Part shown: positions 45,460 to 54,749 of the stretch, in pieces
Numbering within the stretch: the stretch's first letter is position 1
Layout: every line of letters starts with the position of its first letter
From: Mycobacterium paraffinicum
GTDB lineage: Bacteria > Actinomycetota > Actinomycetes > Mycobacteriales > Mycobacteriaceae
DNA length: 64,000 nt
Direction of reading: 5' to 3'
Assembly (NCBI RefSeq): GCF_001907675.1
Contig: NZ_MPNT01000006.1
Coordinates: 173,936 to 237,935, forward strand
Translations under genes and position numbers: made by a program
The notes under the pieces: model-generated
What the model saw: only the letters and a program-made list of their open reading frames with translations
What the model was told of the DNA's origin: nothing
Database searches by the model: none

Positions 45460-46628
45460 CCAAGTCCGAAACCAAAGCCGGCGGGCGAAGCCCTTGGAAG
45501 ATCGGCGCGATGGGTGTCTTCATCTTGGTGTGCGTGACCTTCGCGGCCTTCAAATACGACAAGCTGCCCTTCATCAAGAACACCAACGACTACGCGGCCT
45601 ACTTCTCGGAGGCGGGCGGCATCCGGGCGGGCAACTCGGTGCGGGTCTCCGGCATGGGTGTCGGGAGGGTCACCGGCATCAAATTAGAAGGCACCAAGGT
45701 TCGAGTCAGCTTCACCGTCCGTAACTTCATCACGTTGGGGGACCGCACGGAAGCCGCGATCAAGACCGAAACCATCCTGGGCGCCAAGATGCTCGAGCTC
45801 ACGTCACGCGGAGAGGGGAAGCTCTCGGGCACCATCCCGCTGGAACGGACCCACTCGCCCTACGATCTTCCCGACGCGCTCGGAGACTTGACGACCGAGA
45901 TCAGCGGACTGGATACCGCGCAATTATCCTCTGCTCTAACGACTCTGGCGGACACCTTCAGGCAAACACCGTCGGAGGTCAGGCCCGCGCTGGAAGGCGT
46001 GGCCCGTTTCTCCGAGACCCTGAACAACCGCGACGCCCAGCTGCGCAGCCTGCTGGGGAACGCGAACAAGGTCTCGACGGTGCTGGGTCGACGCAGTCAA
46101 CAGATCGCCGCTCTGGTGGCGGACTCAAATGCGCTGCTGGCGGCGCTGCTGGACGAACGTGATTCCATCGATGCGCTGATGAACAATCTCACCGCGGTGT
46201 CACATCAGGTGTCGGGGCTGGTCGACGACAACCGGACTCAGCTGAAGCCCGCCCTCGACAAGCTGAACGGCGTCCTCGAAGTCCTCGACAACCGCAAGCA
46301 GGACATTCAGGCGAGCCTGCCCAAGTTCAAGCGTTACGCGATGTCGTTCGGCGAATGCCTGGGCTCCGGACCGTTTTTCAAGGCCTACGTGGCGAACCTG
46401 ATCCCGGGTCAGATCAGCGGACCGACCATCGACGCCCGCATGTACAACCGGTTCTTGGACCCCGAGCAGAAGCTGCCTTCGGAGTCGGTGGACCCGCCCA
46501 CCGGAACGCCGCCCGTGCCGCCGGAGCAAGCGCCGCACCCGATTTGGTCTCAGCCCCCCTCGCCGGGTCCGGCGCCGGGCCCGCCGCCCGAGCCGGAGCC
46601 CGCGAACGCCCAACCGGGGGGACAATGA
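45456..46628 (+). CDS. Mce family protein, MceC position
   Basis: 390 residues from ATG 45456 (ATGA overlap). Anchor ~18-37, MCE domain (AGGIRAGNSVRVSGMGVGRV), long coiled region, and a Pro-rich C-terminal tail (last ~50 residues), as in other MceC proteins. Confidence 0.93.
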   Translation: MTKSETKAGGRSPWKIGAMGVFILVCVTFAAFKYDKLPFIKNTNDYAAYFSEAGGIRAGNSVRVSGMGVGRVTGIKLEGTKVRVSFTVRNFITLGDRTEAAIKTETILGAKMLELTSRGEGKLSGTIPLERTHSPYDLPDALGDLTTEISGLDTAQLSSALTTLADTFRQTPSEVRPALEGVARFSETLNNRDAQLRSLLGNANKVSTVLGRRSQQIAALVADSNALLAALLDERDSIDALMNNLTAVSHQVSGLVDDNRTQLKPALDKLNGVLEVLDNRKQDIQASLPKFKRYAMSFGECLGSGPFFKAYVANLIPGQISGPTIDARMYNRFLDPEQKLPSESVDPPTGTPPVPPEQAPHPIWSQPPSPGPAPGPPPEPEPANAQPGGQ

Positions 46629-47971
46629 AGATAAGCCGCCGCACTCTGCAACGACTCACCGCTGTCAGCCTGGTCGGCACCCTCGCCGTGGCTTCCTTCC
46701 TGGTCGGCTCGAAGCTGTGGAACGAGGTCGAAAGAAACACCTACACGGCATATTTCACCGAAGCCAACGGCCTGTTCGTCGGCGACGATGTGCGCATCCT
46801 GGGGGTGACGGTCGGTGTGATCGACAAGATCGAGCCGCAACCCAACAGCTCCAAGGTGACGTTTTCGGTCGACAAGCAATACGCCATTCCCGCCGATGCC
46901 CGCGCGGCGATCCTGTCGCCGTCGCTGGTGACTCCGCGGGCCGTCCAGCTCGTTCCCGCCTATTCGGGCGGTCCCAAATTGAGCCCCGGCGCGTCGATCC
47001 CGCTCGGCCGCACCGCCGTCCCGGTCGAATGGGATGACTTTCGCAAGCAGCTGGAAAAACTGACCGAGGCGTTGCGGCCCACCTCCCCGGACGGGGTGAA
47101 CTCCCTCGGCGAATTCATCAACTCCACCGCTGACAACGTGCGCGGCCAGGGCGACACCGCCCGAGACACCGTGATCAAGCTGTCCGCCGCGATCTCCGCG
47201 CTCGGCGATCACGCCGACGACATCTTCAGCACCGTCCGCAATTTGCAGCTGCTGGTCTCGGCCCTGTCGTCCAGCAGTGATCTGCTGGCCTCGTTCAACC
47301 AGAACCTGGCCACCGTCACAACGCTGCTGACGAACACGCCCAACGAGGTCGCCAATGCGGTCAAGGGCCTCGACGGCGCGCTGACCGATTTACGCGACTT
47401 TCTGGCCGAAAACCGGGAAGCCATGGGCGTTACGTTCGATCGGCTGTCCTCCGTCACGACCGCGTTGAACGACAGCCGCATGGACATCAAGCAGATCCTG
47501 CACGTCGCCCCGACGGTGTTCCAAAACTTCCTCAACATCTACCAGCCGGCTCAAAGCGCGATGACCGGCATCATCGCGCTGAACAACTTCGCCGACATCC
47601 CGCAGTGGATCTGCAGCTCGATCGAGGCGGCGTCCCGGGCTCGGCTGGACCGGGTGTCGAAGCTGTGCTTGCAGTACATCAATCCGATCATCAAAAACCG
47701 GCTCTACAACTACATCCCGGCGGGGCTCAACCCATTTGTCGGCACTCAGGCCCGCCCCAGCGAGATCACCTACAGCGAAGATTGGTTGCGGCCCGGGTAT
47801 ACACCTCCGGCGCCACCGCCCGACGCGCCACCGCCACCACCCGAGGCGCCGACGCCGGCGGCCGTCGAACCACCACCGGCGGAAGCGCCGGCGCCGCCAC
47901 CCGCGCCGAACGGCACTATCAACTCGAACCAGGTGTTGCGGGACCTGATGCTTCCGGCGGGGGTCTCATGA
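46625..47971 (+). CDS. Mce family protein, MceD position
   Basis: 448 residues from ATG 46625 (ATGA overlap). Anchor ~11-30, MCE domain (NGLFVGDDVRILGVTVGVID), helical middle, then a strongly Pro/Ala-rich tail (~390-430). Confidence 0.93.
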   Translation: MKISRRTLQRLTAVSLVGTLAVASFLVGSKLWNEVERNTYTAYFTEANGLFVGDDVRILGVTVGVIDKIEPQPNSSKVTFSVDKQYAIPADARAAILSPSLVTPRAVQLVPAYSGGPKLSPGASIPLGRTAVPVEWDDFRKQLEKLTEALRPTSPDGVNSLGEFINSTADNVRGQGDTARDTVIKLSAAISALGDHADDIFSTVRNLQLLVSALSSSSDLLASFNQNLATVTTLLTNTPNEVANAVKGLDGALTDLRDFLAENREAMGVTFDRLSSVTTALNDSRMDIKQILHVAPTVFQNFLNIYQPAQSAMTGIIALNNFADIPQWICSSIEAASRARLDRVSKLCLQYINPIIKNRLYNYIPAGLNPFVGTQARPSEITYSEDWLRPGYTPPAPPPDAPPPPPEAPTPAAVEPPPAEAPAPPPAPNGTINSNQVLRDLMLPAGVS

Positions 47972-49089
47972 AGCGGGCACTGATGGCGGTGCTGTGTCTC
48001 GCCTGCGCCACAACGCTTTCCGGCTGTGGTTGGAAGGGACTGAACTCCTTCACCCTCCCCGGCACCTCCGGCAACGGCCCCGGTGCCTACACGATTCAGG
48101 CCCAAATGCCCGACGTCGTCACGATTCAGGAAAACACCCGCGTTCGGGTCGACGACGTCAACGTCGGCAATGTGACCAAGATCCAGCTGCAGGACTGGCA
48201 CGCGCTTGTCACCATGCGCATCAATGGCGATGTACACCTGCCGGCCAACGCGACGGCCAAGCTGGGACAGACCAGCCTGCTCGGTTCGATGCATATCGAA
48301 CTCGCGGCGCCCAAGGACGAACCGCCGGTCGGCCAACTGAAGGACGGTTCGCTGATCCCGCTGTCGCACGCGAGCATGTATCCAACCACCGAACAGACCC
48401 TGGCTTCCGTCTCGATCCTGCTCAACGGCGGTGGCATCGGGCAGCTGCAGGAGATCACGCAGTCGATCGCCAAGGCATTCGCCGGACGCGAGAACGACAT
48501 GCGCAGCCTGCTGCGCCAACTGGACGAGTTCATCGCCCGGACCAACGACCAGACCGACGACATCATTGCCGCGGCCGAGAATCTCAACTCGCTGGTCGGC
48601 CAGTTCGCCGATAAGGACCCGGTGGTCGACAAGGCGTTGACGACCGTGCCCAAGGCGCTGAAGGTGTTGGCCGACGAGCGCACCAAGATCGCCGACGCGA
48701 TCGATCAACTCGGCAAGTTCAGCGCCGTCGCAGCCGACACCGTGCGCCAGAGCAAGGAGTCTCTGGTCAACAACTTGCGCAACATCGCGCCGGTGCTGCG
48801 GTCACTCGCCGATGCGGGACCGTCCTTGACCAAAGGGCTGGATGGCCTGGTGGCTTACCCGTGGCCGGCGTCGACCGCGAGGAATTGGTTCCGCGGCGAC
48901 TACGCCAACCTCACCCTGATCGTCGATCTCACCTTGAGCCGCCTCGACACCGGCTTCTTCACCGGCTCACGGTGGGAAGGCAACCTCACCCAACTCGAAC
49001 TGCTGTGGGGACGGACGATCGGAATGCAGCCCAGCCCCGCCACCGCGGGCAACCCCCTGACCTATCCGTATCACTTCGGGGGGTACTGA
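47968..49089 (+). CDS. Mce family lipoprotein, MceE position
   Basis: 373 residues from ATG 47968 (ATGA overlap). Signal peptide with lipobox LSGC (C20), the Lpr/LprK-type feature of MceE proteins; the MCE domain follows (MPDVVTIQENTRVRVDDVNV). Confidence 0.93.
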   Translation: MKRALMAVLCLACATTLSGCGWKGLNSFTLPGTSGNGPGAYTIQAQMPDVVTIQENTRVRVDDVNVGNVTKIQLQDWHALVTMRINGDVHLPANATAKLGQTSLLGSMHIELAAPKDEPPVGQLKDGSLIPLSHASMYPTTEQTLASVSILLNGGGIGQLQEITQSIAKAFAGRENDMRSLLRQLDEFIARTNDQTDDIIAAAENLNSLVGQFADKDPVVDKALTTVPKALKVLADERTKIADAIDQLGKFSAVAADTVRQSKESLVNNLRNIAPVLRSLADAGPSLTKGLDGLVAYPWPASTARNWFRGDYANLTLIVDLTLSRLDTGFFTGSRWEGNLTQLELLWGRTIGMQPSPATAGNPLTYPYHFGGY

Positions 49090-50568
49090 GTGCTGCGTCT
49101 GAACCGTCGAACCTGGATACAGTTGGCGATCCTGTCGCTGGTGACCGTCCTGTCCTGTGGGGCAATGGCATTCAACTACATGAAGCTGCCCGAGACGCTG
49201 TTCGGGATCGGGGAATACGTCGTCACCGTCGACCTGCCCGAGTCGGGCGGGCTCTACCAGACCTCGGTCGTCACCTATCGCGGCACCGACGTCGGCCAGG
49301 TCAAGTCGGTCGACGTGACCGCGACCGGGGTCCGCGCGGTGCTCGCCATCAAGTCCGGCGTCAAAGTGCCCGCCGACGTCCAAGCGTCGGTGCACAGCCG
49401 CTCGGCGATCGGCGAGCAATACATCGAGCTCACCCCCCAGCCCAGCAAGGACGGCGACCATGGCCGGGCGCTGCAAGCCGGCGATGTCATTCCCGCCGGC
49501 CGAGTCGACGTGCCCGTCGACATCGGACACCTGCTCGACGTGACCAACCGTGCGCTGCAGGCGATCCCGCGCGACAACCTGCGTACGGTGGTTGACGAGA
49601 CGGATCGCGCGGTCGGTGGCCTCGGACCCGAGCTGTCCCGGATCGTCGACGGTTCCGCCGCTTTGGCCATTGCCGGGGGAAACACCGTCGGGCCGCTCGC
49701 CGCGCTGATCGACCAGACGCCTCCGGTGCTCAACTCACAGGTCGAAACCTCGGATTCGATTGCCACTTGGGCGAATCGGACCGCAGCCATAATGGCCCAG
49801 TTCAAGGCGCAGGACGCCGCCGTGCGGGACCTGTTGACGCAGGGGACCAACGGGGTGGAGGAAAGCCGGGCGCTGCTCGACCGGGTGTCGCCGGCGCTAC
49901 CGGTGCTGTTCGCGAACCTGGTCAGCCTGGGCGACATCGCCGTCGTCTACCGCCATGACATCGAACAACTCTTGGTGCTCTTCCCGCAGGGCATCGCGGC
50001 GATGGCCGCAATCGTCGTGCCCAGCTCGAACACCAAGCAGGAGTACCGGGGCGCCCAGCTGGACTTCAACCTCAACATCAACCTGCCGCCGCCGTGCACC
50101 ACGGGCTATCTGCCGCCGACTCAGCGCCGCTCGCCGGCCAACGTGGATGCGCCCGACCGGCCCGCCGCGGATCTCTTCTGCCGCGTGCCGCAGGATTCGG
50201 AGTTCAACGTTCGCGGGGTCCGAAACATCCCGTGTGAGAGCAAGCCGTGGAAACGCGCGCCCACGGTCGAATTGTGCGAGAGCGACGAAGAATACGTGCC
50301 GCTCAACGACGGCTACAACTGGAAGGGCGACCCGAACGCCACCTACAGCGGGCAGGGCGTGCCGATGTATCCGCCGGGACAAGACCCGCGGCTTCCACCG
50401 CCGCGGGGCACCGCGCCGCCGGCGCCTGCGCCGCCGCCGCTCGCCGTCGCCACCTATGACCCGGCCAACGGTGACTACATAGGGCCAGATGGGCGTCGGT
50501 ACACCGAATTCGACCTGGCGCACCCGCGTGCCAAGAACTGGCAGTCACTTCTGGTGCCGCCGGCCTAA
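49090..50568 (+). CDS. Mce family protein, MceF position
   Basis: 492 residues, GTG start directly after the MceE stop. Anchor ~9-28, MCE domain (ESGGLYQTSVVTYRGTDVGQ), helical region, and a Cys- and Pro-rich C-terminal part (~330-492) ending LLVPPA. Completes the six-protein set. Confidence 0.93.
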   Translation: MLRLNRRTWIQLAILSLVTVLSCGAMAFNYMKLPETLFGIGEYVVTVDLPESGGLYQTSVVTYRGTDVGQVKSVDVTATGVRAVLAIKSGVKVPADVQASVHSRSAIGEQYIELTPQPSKDGDHGRALQAGDVIPAGRVDVPVDIGHLLDVTNRALQAIPRDNLRTVVDETDRAVGGLGPELSRIVDGSAALAIAGGNTVGPLAALIDQTPPVLNSQVETSDSIATWANRTAAIMAQFKAQDAAVRDLLTQGTNGVEESRALLDRVSPALPVLFANLVSLGDIAVVYRHDIEQLLVLFPQGIAAMAAIVVPSSNTKQEYRGAQLDFNLNINLPPPCTTGYLPPTQRRSPANVDAPDRPAADLFCRVPQDSEFNVRGVRNIPCESKPWKRAPTVELCESDEEYVPLNDGYNWKGDPNATYSGQGVPMYPPGQDPRLPPPRGTAPPAPAPPPLAVATYDPANGDYIGPDGRRYTEFDLAHPRAKNWQSLLVPPA

Positions 50569-50581
50569 GCAAAGGAGCAAG

Positions 50582-51238
50582 ATGCCTGAAGATGCCGAGA
50601 AGCACGAAACCAACGATGCCGCCGAGGAACTCGGCGAGTCGACAGCGGCCGGCGACCACGATATCGCTGAACAGGCGAGCGAGGCCGACGACACCGCTGA
50701 GGACCAGCCGGCTGCCAAGAGCAGGCTCGCGCGCGTGTGGAACCGTGTGGTCCCGCGGCTGTCGCACACCGGGCAGGCGTTGTTGGCCGGTGCCCTCGTC
50801 GTGGCGGTGCTGGCGGGGTTGACCGGTTGGCTCGGGTTCCGGGCCTACCAGAAACACGAGGCACAAGCGCAGCGCGATCTGTTCGTGCAGGTCGCCCGTC
50901 AGGGTGCGGTGAACCTCACCACCATCAACTACACGGAGGTCGATGCCGACGTGCAGCGCATCATCGATCTGGCCACCGGGGCCTTCCGCGAGGATTTCGA
51001 GCAGCGCTCCAAGCCGTTCATCGAGGTCGTCAAGGCGGCGCAGTCCAAATCCGAAGGCACGGTGACCGATGCGGGGCTGGAATCCCAACACGGAGACGCG
51101 GCCCAGGTGCTGGTTGCGGTCGCGGTGAAGTCCCGGACCGCCGGCGGCGAAGAGGCGCCGCGGGAATGGCGCATGCGGATCGAGGTCCGGTCGGTCGGCG
51201 ACGACGCCAAGGTGTCGAACGTGGTGTTCGTGCCATGA
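50582..51238 (+). CDS. Mce-associated membrane protein (Mas), first
   Basis: 218 residues: acidic cytoplasmic N-terminus (~50), one membrane helix (64-86), and an extracytoplasmic NTF2-like domain ending VVFVP. Good ribosome-binding site (AAAGGAG) before ATG 50582. Mas proteins stabilise Mce transporters. Confidence 0.9.
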   Translation: MPEDAEKHETNDAAEELGESTAAGDHDIAEQASEADDTAEDQPAAKSRLARVWNRVVPRLSHTGQALLAGALVVAVLAGLTGWLGFRAYQKHEAQAQRDLFVQVARQGAVNLTTINYTEVDADVQRIIDLATGAFREDFEQRSKPFIEVVKAAQSKSEGTVTDAGLESQHGDAAQVLVAVAVKSRTAGGEEAPREWRMRIEVRSVGDDAKVSNVVFVP

Positions 51239-51852
51239 CGACGCTGAGTGAAACCCCTACGCGGGGCGAGGAACTGGTCGACGACGCGGCGGCGCCAGAG
51301 GAATCGGACGCCGTCGACGTCGATGAGACGTCCGAAGACGAGCCCGGCGCCGAGCAGGAGGGCCGCACGATCCCGTGGTCGCGAGTTGTTGCCTACGGAG
51401 TGCTGCCCGCGTTGGCATTGCTGTTGGCGCTCACGGCGGGCTACTTCAAGTGGGTGGTGGCCACGGCCGACGACCTGGCCGGAGTCCGCACGGAAACGGT
51501 CCGGGTCGCCAGCGAGGACGCGGTTGCCTTGTTGTCCTACAAAGCGGACTCGGTGGAAAAGGATCTGGGCGCCGCACGCGAGCGGCTCACCGGCGATTTC
51601 AAGGACGCCTACACGGAGCTGACCCGCAAGGTGGTGATTCCGGGGGCCAAGGAAAAGCGCATCACCGCGGTCGCCAAGGTCAGTGCGGCGGCGCCCGTTT
51701 CCGTGACGGCCAACCACGCCGTGGCCTTGCTCTACGTCAATCAGACCGTCACGATCGGCGAGGGCGCTCCGACCGACACCCAGCCGGTTATCCGGGTGGC
51801 GTTGGAAAGAGTCAACGGCCGATGGCTGGTTTCGCACTTCGACCCGGTGTGA
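51235..51852 (+). CDS. Mce-associated membrane protein (Mas), second
   Basis: 205 residues from ATG 51235 (ATGA overlap). Acidic N-terminus, membrane helix 49-71, then a Mas domain ending in NGRWLVSHFDPV. Same architecture as the preceding gene. Confidence 0.9.
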   Translation: MTTLSETPTRGEELVDDAAAPEESDAVDVDETSEDEPGAEQEGRTIPWSRVVAYGVLPALALLLALTAGYFKWVVATADDLAGVRTETVRVASEDAVALLSYKADSVEKDLGAARERLTGDFKDAYTELTRKVVIPGAKEKRITAVAKVSAAAPVSVTANHAVALLYVNQTVTIGEGAPTDTQPVIRVALERVNGRWLVSHFDPV

Positions 51853-52355
51853 GCGGAGTGGTGATGATCGGATGGGTACGCGCACTACCCGCGGGCGTGA
51901 TACTCGCTGCGCCGGTGCTGCTGGCCCCGGCAACCGCGCATGCCGACAATAAGCGGCTCAACAGCGCCGTGGTCTCCGCGGTCTACACCCTGCAACACCA
52001 GGTCGGTTGCACCAACGACGTCATCAGGGATAACGCACTCACGCTGGCCGCTCAGTGGCACGCCGACGACATGATGAATAACCGAAACATCAACGACGAC
52101 ATCGGATCCGACGGATCGACGCCGCAGGACCGGGCCAACGCCGCAGGGTTTCATGGCAAAGCGTCCGAAACGATCGCTACCAACCCGGCCATCGCCATCA
52201 GCAGCCTGGAACTGGTCAACCAGTGGTACTACAACCCCGACGACATGGCGATCATCCGCGACTGCGCGAACAGCTCCATGGGGGTGTGGTCGGAGAACAG
52301 CATGGACCGCACCGTCGTGGTGGCGATGTACGGACAACCGGCGCCCCGTCGATGA
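51849..52355 (+). CDS. Secreted CAP-domain protein
   Basis: 168 residues. Signal peptide cleaved near TAHA/DN (~32), then a short CAP/SCP-like domain (LNSAVVSAVYTLQHQVGC ... ALTLAAQWHADDMM). Start chosen at GTG 51849, which overlaps the Mas stop (GTGA) as elsewhere in this operon; GTG 51858, GTG 51861 and ATG 51864 are alternatives. Two Cys could form a disulfide. Role unknown; CAP proteins sometimes bind lipids, which would suit a lipid importer operon. Confidence 0.78.
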   Translation: MSGVVMIGWVRALPAGVILAAPVLLAPATAHADNKRLNSAVVSAVYTLQHQVGCTNDVIRDNALTLAAQWHADDMMNNRNINDDIGSDGSTPQDRANAAGFHGKASETIATNPAIAISSLELVNQWYYNPDDMAIIRDCANSSMGVWSENSMDRTVVVAMYGQPAPRR

Positions 52356-52377
52356 CAGGTGTGGAGGAAGGTTCCCG

Positions 52378-54093
52378 ATGACCGAGGCGCCGCGCACGAA
52401 GCTGGTTGAGGCCTCGCCACGCCTGACCATCGGCCAGCTCGCCGAATTGCGTGGCCTTGACCCGCAATTGCAGCTGCTGGATGTCCGCGGCGCCGACGAG
52501 ACGATGCGGGGCATCATCCCCGGCGCGCGAGAGATTCCGTTGCCGGACCTGACGGGTTCGCTTTCCGCCTTGGATCCGACGGCCCCGGTGGTGGTCTACT
52601 GCGCCAGCGGCCGGCGCTCGATGGTGGCCGCGGGCGTGCTCCGGGCTTCGGGATTCGACGACGTCGCGACCCTGGTTGGTGGCTTCGAAGCCTGGCAGAA
52701 CGCAGGGTTCCCGATCGCCATCGGTGGTGAAATCATCTCGGATACACCGCAGATCGGCCCCCGAGCCGCGAAAGCGTTGATCGACGCGGGCGCTCTGCTG
52801 CTCGACGTGCGTGAGCCCGACGAGTGGTGTACCGAGCACGCGCCGACCGCGATGCTTCTTCCGGTCGGGCGCGTGCGCACTCGAGAAGACGAACTGCCTC
52901 GCGACCGCCGCATCGTCGTGGTATGCCGCTCGGGTGGACGGTCCGCGGCGGTGACGGCCCTGTTGCGCCGCTCGGGTTTCGACGCGGTGAACCTGGCGGG
53001 CGGCATGTGCGCATGGGCTGCCGCCGGGTTACCGATCGTAAGCCATGGCGCCGAGCCGGGATTGGTCGTGCACCGCGAGGATCCGCTCAATTGCGAGACG
53101 TCGCTCCCCGCGCTGATCGGGGGCGTCGTGATGCCCTCCACCCACTTCTACGTTCGCAACCACTTCGCGACACCGGTGCTGGATCCGCAGCTGTATCAGT
53201 TGACGGTCACCGGGTTGGTTGAGCGGCCCCTTTGCCTTTCCCTGCGCGATCTCCACAACTTGCCGCGACAGTCACTGCTCGCGACGCTGGAATGCGCCGG
53301 CAACGGTCGCGCCCACTTCGATCCGCCAGTCGACGGTGAGCAATGGCAATCCGGGGCGGCGAGCACCGCCGAATGGACCGGCGTCCCGCTGGTTGATGTT
53401 CTGAACCGGGCGGGACTGTCCGCGGGCGCCCATGATGTCGTGTTCCGCGGCGCCGACTCGGGGCCGGTGGATGGCGCGACGGGGCCGGTGCGGTTCGAGA
53501 GGGCCCTATCGGTGCGGGACGCCTGCGATGCCGGTGCGCTCGTCGCGTACGCGATGAACGGCGAACCGCTGCCACTGCAGCACGGTCGCCCCGTCCGGTT
53601 GATCGTCCCGGGCTGGTATTCCGTCGCGTCGGTCAAATGGCTGACCGAGATCGACGTCGTGGGCCACCCATTCGAGGCCTTCTTCCAAACCAACCGGTAT
53701 CACTACGAATACGAGCGCGACGGCGGTGTCGTCCGTGAGCCGGTCCGCCTGCAACGCGTCCGCGCCCTGATCGTCGAGCCCACCGACGCCGGCTCGGTGG
53801 CCGCCGGGCAAATCGTGGTACGAGGTGTCGCCTGGTCGGGCGCGGCACCAATCGACCACGTGGACGTCTGTGTCGATGACGGTCCGTGGCAGGTGGCCCG
53901 ACTGGTCGGCGAAGCGCGCCGGTACAGCTGGCAGTGGTGGGAGTTCTTCGCGCACCGGGCTGTTCCCGGGACCATGAAGGTGCGGGCAAGGGCGACAGAC
54001 GAGGCCGGCAACACGCAACCCGAGCAAGCCGAATGGAATCGGTTCGGCTACGGCGGCAATGCGATTCAGGCCGTCGCCGTCGAGGTGCAGTGA
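52378..54093 (+). CDS. Double-rhodanese/sulfite oxidase fusion
   Basis: 571 residues with four parts: rhodanese 1 (~12-112; active loop CASGRRS, C75), rhodanese 2 (~125-222; CRSGGRS, C183), a sulfite oxidase-type molybdopterin domain (~245-445; Mo-ligand Cys C306 in LECAGNGR), and the Mo-cofactor oxidoreductase dimerisation domain (~455-571). It could move persulfide/thiosulfate sulfur and oxidise sulfite to sulfate in one polypeptide. No signal peptide, so probably cytoplasmic. GGAGGAAGG precedes ATG 52378, 22 bases after the CAP gene. Confidence 0.88.
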   Translation: MTEAPRTKLVEASPRLTIGQLAELRGLDPQLQLLDVRGADETMRGIIPGAREIPLPDLTGSLSALDPTAPVVVYCASGRRSMVAAGVLRASGFDDVATLVGGFEAWQNAGFPIAIGGEIISDTPQIGPRAAKALIDAGALLLDVREPDEWCTEHAPTAMLLPVGRVRTREDELPRDRRIVVVCRSGGRSAAVTALLRRSGFDAVNLAGGMCAWAAAGLPIVSHGAEPGLVVHREDPLNCETSLPALIGGVVMPSTHFYVRNHFATPVLDPQLYQLTVTGLVERPLCLSLRDLHNLPRQSLLATLECAGNGRAHFDPPVDGEQWQSGAASTAEWTGVPLVDVLNRAGLSAGAHDVVFRGADSGPVDGATGPVRFERALSVRDACDAGALVAYAMNGEPLPLQHGRPVRLIVPGWYSVASVKWLTEIDVVGHPFEAFFQTNRYHYEYERDGGVVREPVRLQRVRALIVEPTDAGSVAAGQIVVRGVAWSGAAPIDHVDVCVDDGPWQVARLVGEARRYSWQWWEFFAHRAVPGTMKVRARATDEAGNTQPEQAEWNRFGYGGNAIQAVAVEVQ

Positions 54094-54108
54094 GCGCCGC
54101 GACCGGGC

Positions 54109-54249
54109 TTAGCCCCGGAGCTGGGACAGAATCTCCTTGACGTCGGAGTTCGCACCGCGGTTATAGGGCAATTTCGACAGGGCCGTGGCCATGGCGCACG
54201 TGTCGCTCAGTGCGGCGTAGGTCAGCCCGCCCCCGGTCAGGGCGGCCAC
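54109..54249 (-). pseudogene. Remnant of a DUF2892 (YgaP-type) membrane protein gene
   Basis: A short frame from GTG 54249 reads VAALTGGGLTYAALSDTCAM then ATALSKLPYNRGANSDV, ending EILSQLRG-stop. This matches the C-terminal part of YgaP-type inner-membrane domains (typical GLTGWCGMARLLxKMPWNR); the upstream part is missing or shifted. Such domains are often fused to rhodanese, like the gene next door. Confidence 0.5.
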
Positions 54250-54329
54250 CCTAGTTTGGCGCTGAGGCCCGCGCGAATTTCAACCCCGGTGATTTCTTCT
54301 CCGCCCAGTCGGACGGGGCCGGGGAAGTG

Positions 54330-54665
54330 CTACCGACTCGACATCGACTCGGCGTCGCCGGGGTAGACGCGTCGGCCGTCGGCCGCGAAGTCACAGGCGC
54401 ACCATTGGCCCCGGTCCTGCGACCGCCGAAGCTGTGTGCCGCGCTTTCGCATCAGGTGCTGCTTGTACACCTTGTCGCGCTGCTGTGGCGAGAACGCGAA
54501 GTCCAAGTTGATCGGCAACCCGGCCCAGTCGACCTGGTCATCGGGTTGGTCGTCGGCTGCCGCACCACGCCGCAGCCGACATTGCAGCGGGCAGATGGCC
54601 CGCAGGGTGTCCTCGAGGGGCCCGTCAAAATCCAGAGCCACTACGTCCCTCCTCGGCGCGACCAA
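54330..54665 (-). pseudogene. Decayed copy of a CysJ-like reductase 3' segment
   Basis: A frame containing LDFAFSPQQRDKVYKQHLMR clearly matches [20 protein letters not shown] of the large gene downstream; the DNA at 54447-54506 is about three-quarters identical to 54951-55010. Downstream of the match the frame degenerates (no intact [13 protein letters not shown]), and the upstream ~45 residues (LDFDGPLEDTLRAICPLQCR) are unrelated and unrecognised. Taken as a relic of a second reductase. Confidence 0.6.
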
Positions 54666-54749
54666 TGACTGAATGGTGCAGCGAGGTTGTTTCAGCGGCA
54701 GGTGCGTGACGTTTCCGTCGTATTACGAGTCGAGCGAGAGCGGGAGGGG

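Noticed and set aside
41498..52355. Assigning the mce operon a number (mce1 to mce8)
   Set aside because: The order and family are clear, but the subgroup needs alignment to reference operons, which cannot be done by eye.
54250..54330. Possible ABC-transporter ATPase fragment (GPVRLGGEEITGVEIR) on the minus strand
   Set aside because: Only about 25 residues resemble such proteins, with no Walker motif; too short to support.
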